From NCBI GenBank assembly GCA_964606505.1, contig CAZSGM010000013.1:1-21407 (forward strand): a stretch of DNA of 21,407 bases, in the 5' to 3' direction. Below, piece after piece: positions 1-7,705 of the stretch (the first letter of the stretch is position 1; each line of letters begins with the position of its first letter). Below the pieces are notes generated by a model. It saw only the letters and a list, made by a program, of their open reading frames with translations. It did not search any database and was not told the origin of the DNA. This DNA comes from CAKVOD01 sp964606505. GTDB lineage: Bacteria > Bacillota > Clostridia > Christensenellales > UBA1242. The translations under genes and the position numbers were made by a program.

Positions 1-1
1 A

Positions 2-1549
2 ACGCAACCCGTCGTTACTGCCGCCGCCGAAAAACCTGCCAACACTACACTTGTCTCGACTACTGCGAGCAGCAGCCTTAGTGGTTCGGGAACGAGCAGT
101 AATCCTTACCAAATCACATCCGCAGGGGATATGTTGTTCTTGTCTACGACAACCAGCTACAGTACATACTGGGGTAGTGAAGGAGCGCCAGTCTACTATG
201 AACTAACTGCAGACATTACGATAACTATCAATGAATGGAAATGCATTGGAAATGACACTTGCGTTTTTACTGGAGACTTTAATGGCAGTGGGCATAAAAT
301 AACACTGCAATCCACTAACGGTGCCGAAATAAATGCTACAGGAAGCGATTATGGGGGATTATTTGGGTATGTTAATGGAAACATTAAAAATTTGGTTGTA
401 GAGTGGAGTACAGGTGCTACTTTTGAATCGTGTTCGGGTTGTATATGGGGCGGAGTAGTGGCGTTTATTGAAAATGGGGGAATAGCTAATATTTCGTGTA
501 AAGTTGGAGCCGGAAAAAGCCTAAAATTAAATTATAATGATACTGATGGCTTTTTTGGAGGCGTATTGGGATACTTTGACAATTCTTCTTTCAGTGTGGA
601 CCTATCGTGTTTATCTTTTGATGGCAACATTGATATTTTTGCTTCAAGTAATATTATGAGTTTCGGTGGCGTTATTGGGGAGACTTACGGGGTGTCGTCA
701 TTGGATAATTGTAGATTTACAGGAAAATTTAGTGCACAATTGGATGAAACAAATAATGGGGAGTTTTTTTGGGGCGGTATTCTTGGTTATACAAGTAATG
801 ATGATATAAACTTTTTTAATTGCTTTGTTGACATAACGGGAGGTGGCATAGATGGGGGTACTTATTTCGGTGGGATAGCAGGTTTTGGTGGATATTTATT
901 TTTCTCAAATTGTTATTATAAGTCCAAAATTTGTACTCAGCAAGATGGTTATGCTGGAACTTTTGTGTCGGCAAATGCTATTATAGAATCAAAGATTTAT
1001 GTCAAATCCAACTGCAAATACGACTACAACGTGGCGCTTACATCAAGTAAAAACTACTATCAAGGGGTAAGAGTGCCAAACTTAAACTTAAAATCCGCTT
1101 CAACATTTGCAGGTTGGGACACAGACGTCTGGACTATCACGGACGGCTCATATCCCGAACTAAATATGGCTAGCCTTGCGAGCGGAACTACCCCTGCCGC
1201 ACCAACCATAACAGTTGACGTATCCTTTAAACTCGACTTCTCTTCAACAACACCAAAGGGCGGCGCAGTGCTCTACATCCTGTGCCCAGACGGCCGCGGC
1301 GGCTACCTAGAAACGCGCCAGTACTACTTTGATGGACAAACCACCTCAAGAACAATAACCTACACACTCACGCGCGGCGCAACCTACAAACTTATCCTCA
1401 CAAAACCCTACGTCTGGGATTTCAACGCAACAAGCGGCATAACACTAACCAAAGATAACAACAACTACACGTTTACCGCGTTGAGTACAGGAACAATCAC
1501 AATGACCACAACAGGCGGCACTCCACCAAACACCTTCACCGTCGTGTAA
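2..1549 (+). CDS. GLUG-repeat-like surface/secreted protein, 5'-truncated by window
   Basis: The reading frame is open from base 2 and ends at TAA 1547-1549, giving 515 visible residues; the true start and any signal peptide lie before the window. It opens with a Ser/Thr-rich linker followed by a G-S-G-T-S-S-N-P-Y-Q-I block, the entry motif common in GLUG-type surface repeats. Several Gly-rich units follow, with cores GGLFGYV, GGVIGE, GGILGY and GGIAGF separated by about 30-60 residues, then a W-x-I-T-D-G-S-Y-P-E-L closing motif near 1130-1160. A Thr-rich C-terminal beta domain occupies roughly 1210-1546. No LPXTG anchor or C-terminal membrane segment is visible. By family knowledge such proteins are exported and often adhesive; that role is inferred. 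Bases about 230-1005 are AT-rich with more G than C, while both flanks are C-rich, so the middle may have been swapped in. Confidence 0.75.
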   Translation, partial: TQPVVTAAAEKPANTTLVSTTASSSLSGSGTSSNPYQITSAGDMLFLSTTTSYSTYWGSEGAPVYYELTADITITINEWKCIGNDTCVFTGDFNGSGHKITLQSTNGAEINATGSDYGGLFGYVNGNIKNLVVEWSTGATFESCSGCIWGGVVAFIENGGIANISCKVGAGKSLKLNYNDTDGFFGGVLGYFDNSSFSVDLSCLSFDGNIDIFASSNIMSFGGVIGETYGVSSLDNCRFTGKFSAQLDETNNGEFFWGGILGYTSNDDINFFNCFVDITGGGIDGGTYFGGIAGFGGYLFFSNCYYKSKICTQQDGYAGTFVSANAIIESKIYVKSNCKYDYNVALTSSKNYYQGVRVPNLNLKSASTFAGWDTDVWTITDGSYPELNMASLASGTTPAAPTITVDVSFKLDFSSTTPKGGAVLYILCPDGRGGYLETRQYYFDGQTTSRTITYTLTRGATYKLILTKPYVWDFNATSGITLTKDNNNYTFTALSTGTITMTTTGGTPPNTFTVV

Positions 1550-1678
1550 CCTGCTTGTTACCACCCAATTTTACATCCATATAAAAATTCTAAAGGCGAA
1601 CTCAACTCTTCAAACTGCGCGCTAATTACTTAACTAAATGCACGGTCGTTCTAAAACTAGCGCGCGATTCGAGCACTT

Positions 1679-1724
1679 CCAACTTGCGCGCTCTCAATTT
1701 GTGTGCTCCCAACTTGTGTGCGCT
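1679..1724 (+). repeat. Short degenerate tandem repeat, about 16 bp unit, three copies
   Basis: Three consecutive units read ccaacttgcgcgctct (1679-1694), caatttgtgtgctc (1695-1708) and ccaacttgtgtgcgct (1709-1724). A related tcaaactgcgcgct lies upstream near 1610-1623. They sit in the 405-base gene-free stretch 1550-1954, which otherwise holds a bulged hairpin at 1814-1838 without a T-run and the secG promoter. I see no clear terminator for the upstream surface-protein gene. Confidence 0.5.
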
Positions 1725-1891
1725 AAACCCGTGTCGTAAGCGGTTAACTTCGATAAAACACAACCTCTCAACTAACCCGCCAACTGTTTCTCCAAAACTA
1801 GATAAAAGCCACGCACGGGCAGACGCTCTCCTGCCGTGAAACGGCGCGGAAAAATTGTGCGGTAAAAAACTTATTTATTTGCAAAAAATAG

Positions 1892-1920
1892 TTGTAATTT
1901 ACAAAAAACTATGCTATAAT
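1892..1920 (+). promoter_or_regulatory. Sigma-A type promoter of secG
   Basis: TTGTAA (1892-1897), a 17-bp spacer and TATAAT (1915-1920) preceded by TGC, forming an extended -10. It is followed by an AGGAG ribosome binding site at 1944-1948, six bases before the secG ATG. Confidence 0.8.
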
Positions 1921-1954
1921 AAGAAACCGAATGTTATTAAACTAGGAGTTAACT

Positions 1955-2269
1955 ATGGAATTTAATTTATTTCAAATGCTTGCCGACGGCGTTCCTGCTT
2001 GGGTTTCGTCATCGTTCCCAGTTATACAAGTTATTCTTGTAGCGCTTGTAGCGTTGTGTGCAATTGGTTTGATTGTGCTAGTTTTTTGCCAAGAATCTAA
2101 CTCAAACGGGTTAGGCTCATTGGGCGGCGCAGAAAATAGTTTTTATTCACAAAATAAAGGAAACACCCGTGAAGGTAGAATGAAGAGGTGGACTTACATT
2201 TTGGCAGGAGCAATCTTTGTCTTGACTGTACTTTACTTTATTTCATTTAGAATTTACAGTGGTGGTTGA
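1955..2269 (+). CDS. secG: Protein-export membrane protein SecG
   Basis: This 104-residue protein is the small accessory subunit of the SecYEG translocon in the cytoplasmic membrane; it helps SecA-driven export. Two hydrophobic segments are visible, at about residues 24-45 and 80-98, joined by a loop containing SNGLGSLGG, the Gly-rich signature of SecG. The loop is followed by a basic stretch (NTREGRMKRW), as expected of the cytoplasmic side. The length is slightly above the usual 70-90 residues, mainly from the longer N-terminus before the first membrane segment. The start is set by AGGAG six bases upstream. It lies ahead of rnr and smpB as in many Firmicutes, but its own promoter and a terminator immediately downstream make it largely a separate unit. 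Confidence 0.9.
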   Translation: MEFNLFQMLADGVPAWVSSSFPVIQVILVALVALCAIGLIVLVFCQESNSNGLGSLGGAENSFYSQNKGNTREGRMKRWTYILAGAIFVLTVLYFISFRIYSGG

Positions 2270-2273
2270 TTTT

Positions 2274-2299
2274 AAAAGCACGTTTTTCGTGCTTTTTTT
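2274..2299 (+). terminator. Rho-independent terminator after secG
   Basis: A 9-bp stem AAAAGCACG / CGTGCTTTT with a TTTTT loop runs into a T-run at 2293-2299. It starts five bases after the secG stop codon. Confidence 0.85.
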
Positions 2300-2361
2300 G
2301 TGTGTAATGCAAAAAAAAACTCAAAAGTCTGCAATTTGCAAGATTAAATGTCTCTAAACTA

Positions 2362-2390
2362 TTGCATTTTTGGCTAAATTTTAGTAAAAT
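2362..2390 (+). promoter_or_regulatory. Sigma-A type promoter of rnr
   Basis: TTGCAT (2362-2367), 17-bp spacer, TAAAAT (2385-2390). The predicted transcript starts near 2397, so the leader is only about 12 bases and the AAAGGTGG ribosome binding site (2397-2404) would sit at its very 5' end. Confidence 0.7.
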
Positions 2391-2408
2391 ATCATTAAAG
2401 GTGGACTT

Positions 2409-4910
2409 ATGAATAAAGAAGAAATTTTGAAGATTTATCAAAAAAGAAAGAAAATGGGCGACTGCAGTTTTAAAATTCTTGTGAACGCTGTCGCTTTTGA
2501 CCAAAACTTGAGCGTTGAGGAAGCGGAACTGCAGGTTCGCAAACTCATTGCCGACGGCGACCTAGTTCTTGACCCGATGGGAAGAGCGCTACAAACGCCT
2601 GCCGACTTAGGGCTACTTAAGGGCGTTTTGGTTAAAAACCCTAAGGGCTTCGGCTTTGTTTCAGTCGAAGGGCAGGAAGAGGACATTTTTATTCCGTCCG
2701 CGTTTATGGGCAAGGCACTTTACGGGGATAGGGTGCTGATTGAGGTTGTCAACGACAAGTTTAACCCTGAGAAAAAGTGCGGGATTATCCGCGCGGTTAC
2801 GGGGCACAGCACAAAGAACATTGTCGGGACGCTTGAGAGGGCAGGTAAGAAGATTATTGTTGTGCCCGACGAAGCTGACAGGTACCCAAGCATAGTAATT
2901 GATAAAAACTTTACGCTTGACGCGCTGACAGGAGATAAGGTTGTTGTCAAAATCCGCAGTTACGACGACAAAGCGCCCGAGGGCGAGGTCGTGGAGATTT
3001 TGGGCGACAGTTACGACCCAACTGTGCAGGTTTTGGGGATTTTGCGCTCATTTGATTTGTACGAGGAGTACCCTGAAAGGCAGGTTAACTTTGCAAAAAC
3101 TATCAAGCAAGAGGTTTTGCCCGAACAGATAGAGGGCAGGCTTGACTTGAGGGATATGCTGATTTTCACAATCGACGGCGACGACGCGAAAGACTTTGAC
3201 GACGCGATTTCCTTGTCTATTAACGAGGACGGCACATACCACTTGGGCGTGCACATTGCCGATGTTTCTGAGTACGTACAACCTAACAGTGTACTTGCCG
3301 AGGAAGCCTACGAGAGAGCGACGAGTAACTACTTCCCGCGCCTAGTTTTGCCGATGTTGCCCGAAGCACTTTCCAACGGTATTTGCTCGCTAAAACCTAA
3401 CGTTGACCGCTTGACCTTGTCAACCTTTATGGATATTGACAAAAAGGGGAACGTCCACAACTTTGAAATTCATAAGTCGGTTATCAACTCAAAAGAGAGG
3501 ATGACTTACAAGAACTTCCAAAAAATTCTCGACGGCGACGAAGAGATGTGCGAACGCTACGAACACTTGGTTGAAATCGCGAAAAATATGGAAAAACTTT
3601 CTGATATCTTGTCAAAACACCGTCAAGTTCGCGGCGAACTTGATTTTGACATACCTGAGAGTCAAATTGTCCTTGACGAAAACAACGATGTTGTCGACAT
3701 TCGCCCATATCCGATTGAAAAGTCCAACCAACTGATTGAGAGTTTTATGGTTGTTACAAATGAGGCAGTTGCAGAATATATGGGCAAGTTGGAAATTCCA
3801 GCGATTTACAGAGTCCACAACATCCCCGACCCCGAAAGGCTTGAGTCATTTAACAGATTTTTGGGGCAGTACGGGCTTGCAATTAAGGTTGCGGGCAACG
3901 ACTTTGCGGAGATTAGACCAAAAGACTTCCAAAGATTGCTTGACGAAATCAAGGATAAAGATTATGGCGAGGTCGTTCGCAAGGTTGCGCTACGCAGCAC
4001 TAAAAAGGCGTACTACGACGTTGAGGACTTGGGGCACTTTGCGCTCGCAAACAACTACTATTGCCACTTTACTTCGCCAATCCGTAGGTTGCCTGACTTG
4101 ATTATCCACACAATTATCAAGGAAAACCTTGACGGCAAACTCACGCCTGAGCGCAAAAAATACTGGGAGCGTGCAACGGTTGACCTCGCGCGCAACTCAA
4201 GTGAGAAAGAGCGCAACGCAGACGAGGCGGAGCGCACGGTTGACGATTACTATAAGTGCAAATATATGGCGCGTTTCTTGGGGCAGGAGTTCGACGGTAA
4301 GGTCAACGGCGTTACAGCCGACAGGATTTATGTTGAGCTGCCAAACACGGTTGAGGGGGCAATCAAAATTGCCGACTTGCCGTACGATAACTATGTTTTG
4401 GACGAGGATTTGCACAGACTCGATGGCGAGCATATGTCGTTTAAGATGGGCGACAGTGTGAGAGTTCAAGTGCTTTCGTCTAACGAAATGACAAGAACTA
4501 TCGACTTTGGACTTGTCAGAAACTACGAAAAGGACTACGACTCTGAGTCCGTGTCATATGATAAAGAGCCTACTATTAAAAAGAAAATGTACGACACAAA
4601 CGGCGAGGCGTACTTTATTGAGAGAAGAAGCGGCGACGAAACGCGCAAGGAGTTCTACCAAAGAATTGGTATGCAAGATCCGCGCGAAACCAGAAAGCCG
4701 CGCGTAACGGTTAAAAACTCTTCCAAGAACGGCAGAAGTGGCGGAAAAGGTAAGAAAAAACGTTTTGATAATTATCAAGACTTTTCGCGAAAATATGCAA
4801 GTAACGGCAAAAAAAAAGGCGAACCTGAAAAGAAACAGCGCCGCCAGTTTCAAGACATATCAAAATACTTGAAGAAAAACCAAAAAGACGACGAAATCGA
4901 CCTTGAATAA
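2409..4910 (+). CDS. rnr: Ribonuclease R (RNB-family 3'-5' exoribonuclease)
   Basis: This 833-residue enzyme degrades structured RNA from the 3' end, including defective mRNA during trans-translation, and is cytoplasmic. A winged-helix-like N-terminal region (about 1-60) is followed by cold-shock OB folds (about 70-215). The RNB catalytic domain begins near 240 with DGDDAKDFDDA; Asp256, Asp262, Asp264 and Asp265 match the four metal-binding aspartates of RNase II/R. Later come YCHFTSPIRRLPDL and, at about 624-702, an S1 domain. The tail, about 703-833, is rich in Lys/Arg and low in complexity, as in several RNase R proteins, and probably binds RNA or ribosomes. ATG 2409 follows AAAGGTGG by four bases. 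Its place next to smpB and ssrA fits the known partnership of RNase R with SmpB-tmRNA. Confidence 0.95.
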   Translation: MNKEEILKIYQKRKKMGDCSFKILVNAVAFDQNLSVEEAELQVRKLIADGDLVLDPMGRALQTPADLGLLKGVLVKNPKGFGFVSVEGQEEDIFIPSAFMGKALYGDRVLIEVVNDKFNPEKKCGIIRAVTGHSTKNIVGTLERAGKKIIVVPDEADRYPSIVIDKNFTLDALTGDKVVVKIRSYDDKAPEGEVVEILGDSYDPTVQVLGILRSFDLYEEYPERQVNFAKTIKQEVLPEQIEGRLDLRDMLIFTIDGDDAKDFDDAISLSINEDGTYHLGVHIADVSEYVQPNSVLAEEAYERATSNYFPRLVLPMLPEALSNGICSLKPNVDRLTLSTFMDIDKKGNVHNFEIHKSVINSKERMTYKNFQKILDGDEEMCERYEHLVEIAKNMEKLSDILSKHRQVRGELDFDIPESQIVLDENNDVVDIRPYPIEKSNQLIESFMVVTNEAVAEYMGKLEIPAIYRVHNIPDPERLESFNRFLGQYGLAIKVAGNDFAEIRPKDFQRLLDEIKDKDYGEVVRKVALRSTKKAYYDVEDLGHFALANNYYCHFTSPIRRLPDLIIHTIIKENLDGKLTPERKKYWERATVDLARNSSEKERNADEAERTVDDYYKCKYMARFLGQEFDGKVNGVTADRIYVELPNTVEGAIKIADLPYDNYVLDEDLHRLDGEHMSFKMGDSVRVQVLSSNEMTRTIDFGLVRNYEKDYDSESVSYDKEPTIKKKMYDTNGEAYFIERRSGDETRKEFYQRIGMQDPRETRKPRVTVKNSSKNGRSGGKGKKKRFDNYQDFSRKYASNGKKKGEPEKKQRRQFQDISKYLKKNQKDDEIDLE

Positions 4911-5051
4911 GGGGCGATTTTAAGCGAAAATCAATTGCGTTACCCGCCTTTATCTTATCCCGAGTCGTTTAAAAGTTGCGCAGTTTGTTGCCAAAAATTG
5001 CGTTTTAAATGAAAAAATATGCAAAAATGATTGAAAAATTATAAAAGGGTA

Positions 5052-5079
5052 TTGCAAAAATATAATTTTGTGGTATAAT
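5052..5079 (+). promoter_or_regulatory. Sigma-A type promoter of smpB-ssrA
   Basis: TTGCAA (5052-5057), 16-bp spacer, TATAAT (5074-5079) preceded by TGG, an extended -10. The 185-base gap after rnr has no strong terminator; only a weak GATTTT/AAAATC hairpin lies near 4916-4932. Confidence 0.75.
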
Positions 5080-5095
5080 ATAAAGGTAGTGAATA

Positions 5096-5536
5096 GTGAA
5101 AATCATTGCGACTAACAAGAAAGCGTTTTTTGAGTACGAGATTTTGGACACCTATGAGGCAGGCATCGTTTTGATGGGTTGCGAGGTAAAATCAATTAGA
5201 GAAGGACATATCAGTTTGCTAAATAGTTTTGTTTCTGCAAAAAACGGGGAAATGTGGCTGAAGAATTGTTATATCAAGACTTACGAAAAGGCAAGCGCAT
5301 TTAACCCCGATGAGAGGCAGAAGAGGAAACTACTGCTAAACAAGCGTGAAATTCTCAAGTTGCAGTCCGAAGTCAATGAAAAAGGGCTGACCATTGTCCC
5401 GCTTAAGGTTTACTTTAATAAAGATAATAGGGTAAAACTTGAGATTGCGGTGGCAAGGGGTAAGAAACTTTACGACAAAAGACGCGCGATTAAAGAGAGA
5501 GAGCAGAAGAGAGAGTTAGCGAGACAAGTTAGTTAA
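5096..5536 (+). CDS. smpB: SsrA-binding protein SmpB
   Basis: SmpB binds the tRNA-like domain of tmRNA and brings it to stalled ribosomes. The 146 residues match the family in length and pattern: an OB-fold core beginning with NKKAFFEYEILDTYEAGIVL, the conserved GCEVKSIREG, and the basic C-terminal tail G-K-K-L-Y-D-K-R that enters the mRNA channel. The start is a GTG at 5096, eight bases after AAAGGT (5082-5087); no in-frame ATG fits better. The tmRNA gene begins only 15 bases after the stop codon, so the two are probably co-transcribed and the RNA cut out, unless an internal promoter exists. Confidence 0.95.
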   Translation: MKIIATNKKAFFEYEILDTYEAGIVLMGCEVKSIREGHISLLNSFVSAKNGEMWLKNCYIKTYEKASAFNPDERQKRKLLLNKREILKLQSEVNEKGLTIVPLKVYFNKDNRVKLEIAVARGKKLYDKRRAIKEREQKRELARQVS

Positions 5537-5551
5537 TGAGAATTCACTCAC

Positions 5552-5918
5552 GGGGGCGACTTGGATTCGACGCACCAAATTTTGCGTGAAAAAGCGTGCC
5601 GAAGCCCATCTTCGTTAAAAGGGAAATTAAATTAAACGCAAATAATTCAAATGTTGCACCTAGTCGTGCAATGGCAGTTGCTGCTTAATTTTTAGCAACC
5701 GCAAGTCCAGTATCTTGGTTTCATTCGCTGATTTACGGGCTTAAAAATAGAATGATAGTTTGAGAAAAGTGATTGAGTTTTCAAGCGAAATTAAATCTAT
5801 AACAAAGTTAGGTTTGGGTGTGGGCAGGCTTTGTTGAATTTTGAAAACAACCTAGCGCACGGAGAAAAGCACAGTGAAATTGGTGTGGACGCGGGTTCAA
5901 TTCCCGCCGCTTCCACCA
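5552..5918 (+). ncRNA. ssrA: Transfer-messenger RNA (tmRNA, SsrA)
   Basis: tmRNA rescues ribosomes stalled on broken mRNA and tags the nascent peptide for proteolysis. The 5' end GGGGGCG (5552-5558) pairs with CGCTTCC (5908-5914) as a 7-bp acceptor stem with two G-U pairs, followed by ACCA encoded in the DNA. The D-loop region ACTTGGATTCGACG and the T arm GCGGG-TTCAATT-CCCGC (5891-5907) are clear. A tag reading frame begins at the likely resume codon GCA (5638) and ends TAA (5686-5688). Its stop lies in the loop of a stem GTTGCT (5677-5682) / AGCAAC (5694-5699). The 367-base length is typical. No terminator follows before the next gene. Confidence 0.95.
5638..5688 (+). other. tmRNA proteolysis-tag reading frame
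   Basis: Reading from GCA after AAAC gives ANNSNVAPSRAMAVAA and then TAA, 16 residues. The AVAA end matches the usual small hydrophobic/Ala-Ala degron read by ClpXP-type proteases. The resume codon is inferred from frame and context; the frame and stop are read directly. Confidence 0.8.
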
Positions 5919-5951
5919 ACGCGTTAAGCGGTGAAAAAATAAGGAGAAAAT

Positions 5952-7319
5952 ATGATGACATTTGCAAATATTTTAGGAAGTTCTACCGATTTTTGGGGCG
6001 CATTTTTGAATGTGCTTGGAATTGTAGGATTAATTGCCATTGCAATATTTTTAGTGGTGTTTGTTTCTGACTGGGGGTTGTCTACTATGTCCGATAGAGA
6101 AGGGATTTTCTTTAAAAGGCACAAAAACAACAATAACACAGTTACCAACAATACGACTAACATTACTAATAATTATGCAGAAAGAGAACCTGTTTTTGAA
6201 AAAGAAACAAAGGAAGAAGTTAAAGAGGAGCCTGACTTTGAAAAGGCACGCCTTGAAGAACAACAACTAAAGCAGGAAACTCCAGTTTTTACAGCGCCAG
6301 TTGAACCAGAAGTTGAAACTAAGCCAGTTGAACCTGACTACGATTCGATGATGGACGAAATCAGCGACAACGCTTTGTCTGCTTTCAACAAAGTTAAGAG
6401 CGAAGAGTTTGCTAGACAAATTCTTCAATCTGAATCAGTTAAGGACGACGAACAAGAAGACTTTGAAGAAAACGAATTCCAATCTATGTTTGGAAAATCA
6501 TTTGAAGATGACGATCTAGTAGACGGATTTAAGGATGATGAATACAGCGACAAGTTGTTTGAGGATATGTACGGCGACGAGAAAGTTGAAGAACCAGCCG
6601 AAGAAGTTGAGGAAACAATCGAAGAACAAGAGACGCCTGCGCAACAAGAAGTTGTAAGCAAAGAGCCTACCGCTGAAGAAAAGCAAGTTCAAAACGAAAT
6701 CTTGAAGAGATTGGAAGAGCAAGTTGCACTATTGCAACAACAACTCGAACAACAACAAAAAGAGAACGAAGAGTTGAAGCGTATCGCCGAAGAAGAAAAA
6801 GCTAAGTTGAACGAATTGATTGCTAAACGCAACGGAGACGATGACGACGACGAAGGCAGAAGAATGAAGGATTATGTAGGTAACCTTGACGAACTTGAAG
6901 CGCGCCTTGAAAATCTTAAAGAGAGACTTAAAACCAACGAGAAAGACTTGAGAGTAAACAAGAAGGAATACATCCCATTGTCAAGAGTAAAGAAAACTCT
7001 TGAAAGTGATAAGAAGAAGTTGCGTCGCCGCGAAGCTATCGTTGCAAAACGCAAAGTTCTACTTTACGGTGTAAACAACTATGCCGACATCGACGAGGCG
7101 AAGGCAAAAGAGCTCAATGAAGAACTCGACTTGTTGGAAGGCTTGAGATTAAGTGTTGCTCATTGCGAAGAAGTAATGGAAGCAAACAAGGATAGATATC
7201 CAATTCTTGAACAAACAAACAAGATTTTGACCGAAACAAATGCTCAAATTAAATCCGACATTGAGCAAGTCGAAAAAGACATTGAGTTGGCAAAGAAAAT
7301 GCAAAGCGAAGAAAATTAG
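5952..7319 (+). CDS. Membrane-anchored acidic coiled-coil protein, function unknown
   Basis: I do not recognise this 455-residue protein. One hydrophobic segment at about residues 15-40 probably anchors it in the membrane, with the bulk on one side. It is followed by SDREGIFFKR, an Asn/Thr-rich stretch (about 58-75), and a Glu/Pro/Asp-rich linker to about residue 235. Then comes a Gln/Glu/Lys coiled coil (about 240-294), an Asp-rich break (GDDDDDEG, about 295-302), and a second charged helical region to the end that includes a basic KKKLRRREAIVAKRK patch. The start ATG at 5952 is set by AAGGAG (5941-5946); ATG 5955 is an alternative. It lies 33 bases after tmRNA with no terminator between, and ends at a strong terminator. 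A scaffold or envelope-spanning structural role is possible, but nothing in the sequence proves it. Confidence 0.8.
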   Translation: MMTFANILGSSTDFWGAFLNVLGIVGLIAIAIFLVVFVSDWGLSTMSDREGIFFKRHKNNNNTVTNNTTNITNNYAEREPVFEKETKEEVKEEPDFEKARLEEQQLKQETPVFTAPVEPEVETKPVEPDYDSMMDEISDNALSAFNKVKSEEFARQILQSESVKDDEQEDFEENEFQSMFGKSFEDDDLVDGFKDDEYSDKLFEDMYGDEKVEEPAEEVEETIEEQETPAQQEVVSKEPTAEEKQVQNEILKRLEEQVALLQQQLEQQQKENEELKRIAEEEKAKLNELIAKRNGDDDDDEGRRMKDYVGNLDELEARLENLKERLKTNEKDLRVNKKEYIPLSRVKKTLESDKKKLRRREAIVAKRKVLLYGVNNYADIDEAKAKELNEELDLLEGLRLSVAHCEEVMEANKDRYPILEQTNKILTETNAQIKSDIEQVEKDIELAKKMQSEEN

Positions 7320-7364
7320 TTTTGTAGCAGTGTGATTAAAACGCAATTTGCATCATAAACTATT

Positions 7365-7399
7365 AAAAACAAATGAATGTAACAGTTCGTTTGTTTTTT
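7365..7399 (+). terminator. Rho-independent terminator
   Basis: The stem AACAAATGAA (7368-7377) pairs with TTCGTTTGTT (7386-7395) with one G-U pair and extends by three A-T pairs. The loop is 8 bases and T6 ends at 7399. It closes the smpB-ssrA-coiled-coil unit. Confidence 0.85.
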
Positions 7400-7452
7400 G
7401 TTTATAACACGCTTTTTTAGCGAAGCGGCAGTTGCAGGTAATCAGTAATTGT

Positions 7453-7549
7453 AAGTGGAGTGCAGTTAAAAGTAAAGTGACATTTTAAGTGAAGCGCACA
7501 CGCAAAGTAAAGTGGGAGTTTCAGTGAAAAAGTAGTTTTTAGTGCAAGT
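7453..7549 (+). repeat. Six degenerate direct repeats, 17-18 bp period
   Basis: Ten-base motifs related to AAGTGAAGTG start at 7453, 7470, 7487, 7505, 7522 and 7540: aagtggagtg, aagtaaagtg, aagtgaagcg, aagtaaagtg, cagtgaaaaa, tagtgcaagt. The start-to-start distances are 17, 17, 18, 17 and 18. They fill the gene-free stretch 7400-7656 upstream of the patatin-like gene; I see no believable gene there. Confidence 0.55.
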
Positions 7550-7656
7550 CGCAGTAAATTGGGTTGCATTGCGAAAACAAATCGGGGTGCAAAAGTAGTT
7601 AAATTAAGCGCACAGTACGTGTTTTTAGGCGAATTTGACGCGTCGGGCGATAATTG

Positions 7657-7685
7657 TTGCATTTAATTTTGGGATGTGTTAAAAT
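7657..7685 (+). promoter_or_regulatory. Sigma-A type promoter of the patatin-like gene
   Basis: TTGCAT (7657-7662), 17-bp spacer, TAAAAT (7680-7685) preceded by TGT, an extended -10. Transcription would start near 7692, which rules out the in-frame TTG at 7688 and supports ATG 7706. Confidence 0.8.
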
Positions 7686-7705
7686 AATTGTTAAGGAAAG
7701 AAGCT

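Noticed and set aside
5831..6070. Open frame spanning the tmRNA 3' end
   Set aside because: It lies mostly inside the structured tRNA-like part of tmRNA and overlaps the following gene in another frame.
7453..7549. Possible CRISPR array
   Set aside because: Repeats are 10-base, degenerate and 17-18 bp apart, with no spacers of normal length and no cas genes.
7417..7662. Minus-strand frame in the repeat-bearing gap
   Set aside because: No start signals; residue pattern reflects the periodic AAGTGAAG motif.
7688..7705. Upstream TTG start for the patatin-like gene
   Set aside because: It precedes the predicted transcription start near 7692 and lacks a ribosome binding site; ATG 7706 has AAGGAAAG.
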